Origin: Bradyrhizobium sp. Ce-3
Lineage (GTDB): Bacteria > Pseudomonadota > Alphaproteobacteria > Rhizobiales > Xanthobacteraceae
Reading direction: 5' to 3'
Length of the DNA: 64,000 nucleotides
Assembly (NCBI RefSeq): GCF_022835695.1
Contig: NZ_BQUV01000014.1
Location: forward strand, 1-64,000
In this document: piece by piece, positions 62,517-64,000 of the stretch
Position numbering within the stretch: position 1 is the stretch's first letter
Layout of the letters: each line of letters opens with the position of its first letter
Program-made: the position numbers and the translations under genes
The notes under the pieces: model-generated
What the model was told of the DNA's origin: nothing
The model's input: only the letters and a program-made list of their open reading frames with translations
The model's database searches: none

Positions 62517-63332
62517 ATGCGGTTCGACTGGCGTGCAATTTCAGGTCCGGCCTTGACGGCGATCACGGCGCTTGCCGCTTTCCTGATCGACCGCCTCATC
62601 GTCGCCGTGCCCAATCCCGCGCCGCTGTTCGTCTGCATCGTGGCGCTCGCCAGCTCGATCAGCGGCATCACCTCCGGGCTGATCTCCGCCGCGATCGCGG
62701 TCGCCGCCTCGGCGCTGTTCTTCCTCGATCACCGCGCGCTGCCCGGCTATGACGCCGCCGACGTCGCGCGGATGCTGATGCTGGCGGCGACCACCGCCGG
62801 CACCGCCTTGATCACCGGAATGCTGCGGCAGAAATGGATCGACGCCTTTGCCGCGGACCAGCAGCATCACGCCACCTCGGCGCGGCTCGCCGCCGCGCTC
62901 GACCAGGTCGACATCGGCATCGTGCTGCTCGACGCCGACACCCGTGCCGAATTCATCAACCGCGCCTTCCGCGACTATTTCGCGCTGTCGGACGCGCAGG
63001 CCGAGAGCAAGCCGCCTTTCGTCGCGCTGATGTATCATGGCCGCGACACCGGCGCGTATGAACTGCCGGAAGACGAGCTGAGCGCATTCGTCGCCAAGCG
63101 CATCGAGATGATGCGGTCGGGCGATTCCACGCCGATCAACCTCAATCTCGCCGATGGCCAGGTGCTGCGCTTCAGCTGCACCGCGCTGCCGGACGGCGGC
63201 CGCATGTTGAGCTACACGCCGGTGACCGACCTGGTGCGGCACACCGACGATCCGGCGAAGGCCGACGAATATCGCGCGCAACGCGCCGGCCGCGAACGCC
63301 ATCCGGCGCGGTTGCTGCGCGCCGCCGAGTGA
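62517..63332 (+). CDS. Membrane PAS protein (DUF4118-PAS) without kinase domain
   Basis: 271 aa from ATG 62517. Residues about 10-100 form four membrane helices of the KdpD-type DUF4118 domain ('FVCIVALASSISGITSGLIS', 'MLAATTAGTALITGML'). A PAS domain follows (about 120-240): 'RLAAALDQVDIGIVLLDADT', 'AEFINRAFRDYFALSD', 'LADGQVLRFSCTALPDGGRM'. It then stops; there is no HisKA, HATPase, GGDEF or EAL domain, and the gene appears complete with its own stop. Similar PAS-7 proteins exist in Bradyrhizobium. Confidence 0.88.
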   Translation: MRFDWRAISGPALTAITALAAFLIDRLIVAVPNPAPLFVCIVALASSISGITSGLISAAIAVAASALFFLDHRALPGYDAADVARMLMLAATTAGTALITGMLRQKWIDAFAADQQHHATSARLAAALDQVDIGIVLLDADTRAEFINRAFRDYFALSDAQAESKPPFVALMYHGRDTGAYELPEDELSAFVAKRIEMMRSGDSTPINLNLADGQVLRFSCTALPDGGRMLSYTPVTDLVRHTDDPAKADEYRAQRAGRERHPARLLRAAE

Positions 63333-63427
63333 GGCGCGCGCTCGTCCGCAATTGATCCCACGAGATAGCGACGGTAGAATCGTTGCGAGCGATGCGCACG
63401 CGTCGCGCAACGCAGGATCATCCGCCC

Positions 63428-63889
63428 ATGTCCGACGACGTCACCATCCGCTTCGTCACGCGCGACGACTATGCGCAATGGCTTCCTCTGTGGGACGGCT
63501 ACAACGCCTTCTATGAACGTTCCGGACCGACCGCGCTCGCGCCCGAGATCACCGCGATGACATGGGCGCGCTTCTTCGACGCCTACGAGCCGATGCATGC
63601 GCTGGTCGCCGACGCCGGCGGCACGCTGATCGGGCTGACGCATTATCTGTTTCACCGCTCGACCACGGCGATCGCGCCAACCTGCTATTTGCAGGATCTC
63701 TTCACCAATCAGGCCGTGCGCCGCAAGGGCGTCGGCCGCGCCTTGATCAACGGCGTCTCCGCGCAGGCGAAGCTCGCGGGATCGCCGCGGGTCTACTGGC
63801 AGACGCATGAGACCAACCACACCGCGATGCGGCTTTATGACAAGGTCGCGGACAAACCCGGCTTCGTGATTTATCGCAAGATCATCTGA
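63428..63889 (+). CDS. GNAT-family N-acetyltransferase
   Basis: 153 aa from ATG 63428. GNAT fold: 'VTIRFVTRDDYAQWLPLWDG', 'LVADAGGTLIGLTHYLFH', acetyl-CoA loop 'LFTNQAVRRKGVGRALINGV', then 'VYWQTHETNHTAMRLYDKVA' with the conserved N-x-x-A-x-x-L-Y motif. Substrate unknown; it resembles small GNATs acting on small molecules or proteins. Confidence 0.92.
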   Translation: MSDDVTIRFVTRDDYAQWLPLWDGYNAFYERSGPTALAPEITAMTWARFFDAYEPMHALVADAGGTLIGLTHYLFHRSTTAIAPTCYLQDLFTNQAVRRKGVGRALINGVSAQAKLAGSPRVYWQTHETNHTAMRLYDKVADKPGFVIYRKII

Positions 63890-64000
63890 GCGAACCCTGC
63901 GCGGCCTGTGGATGCAATGCAGATGTCACCGGCGCGTTACAAAGCCCGGCTAGGCTTCCGCTCGCGTAAGATCAGGCCCCCCGTCTCAGATCTCGCGCCC
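63890..64000. other. Window end, no gene seen
   Basis: 111 bases after the last stop with no complete ORF, hairpin or RNA signal that I can support. A gene may begin beyond the window edge. Confidence 0.4.

Overview
The window looks like a draft chromosomal contig from a Bradyrhizobium-type alphaproteobacterium (Nitrobacteraceae). The grounds are its high GC content, a complete heme-uptake locus of the Bradyrhizobium hmu type including the small regulator gene hmuP, RopB-like outer membrane proteins, and many short palindromic intergenic repeats of kinds common in that family. Species cannot be fixed from sequence reading alone. The first 93 bases are not biological: they match an Illumina Nextera i7 adapter with index AGGAGTCC, so position 94 is effectively the contig end and cuts a gene.

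Layout. 0.1-2.6 kb: truncated gene, purA, ybaK-type deacylase. 2.6-5.7 kb: a quorum-sensing locus in which an acyl-homoserine-lactone synthase gene overlaps a cytochrome P450 gene, which overlaps a small unknown gene; a LuxR regulator diverges across a short intergenic region holding a 19-bp palindrome. 5.9-15 kb: small regulators, two paralogous EamA transporters, an orphan MCE protein, an FMN hydroxy-acid dehydrogenase, TetR and LysR regulators with divergent partners, and an HD-domain protein. 15-22 kb: a chemoreceptor, a D-2-hydroxyacid dehydrogenase with a degraded Rossmann motif, and a sugar-type ABC importer without an ATPase gene. 22-31 kb: heme and iron uptake, with tonB-exbD-exbB, hutX, a heme oxygenase and the hmuR receptor on the minus strand and hmuP-hmuT-hmuU-hmuV on the plus strand, diverging from one regulatory region.

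31-48 kb: phytase-like esterase, MuiA-family protein, a MarR/MFS efflux pair with a twin 19-bp operator, thiolase, serA and serC (serine synthesis), GNAT and GST enzymes, two outer membrane beta-barrels, a fosmidomycin-resistance-type MFS protein and glmM. 48-64 kb: second FMN hydroxy-acid dehydrogenase, twin exported proteins, aroE, a DUF1275 membrane protein, an unusual EF-G-like GTPase, LysR and an epoxide-hydrolase-like enzyme, twin DUF992 exported proteins, an aspartate aminotransferase, GST, two tiny membrane proteins, a DUF486 protein, a kinase-less membrane PAS protein and a GNAT enzyme.

Most of the window is ordinary core chromosome with no phage, transposase, CRISPR, rRNA or tRNA that I can recognise. 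The most promising candidate for an undescribed system is the luxI-P450-small ORF operon: its tight gene overlaps suggest a quorum signal whose synthase is produced together with a tailoring oxygenase, and that P450 has a His where the I-helix acid normally sits.
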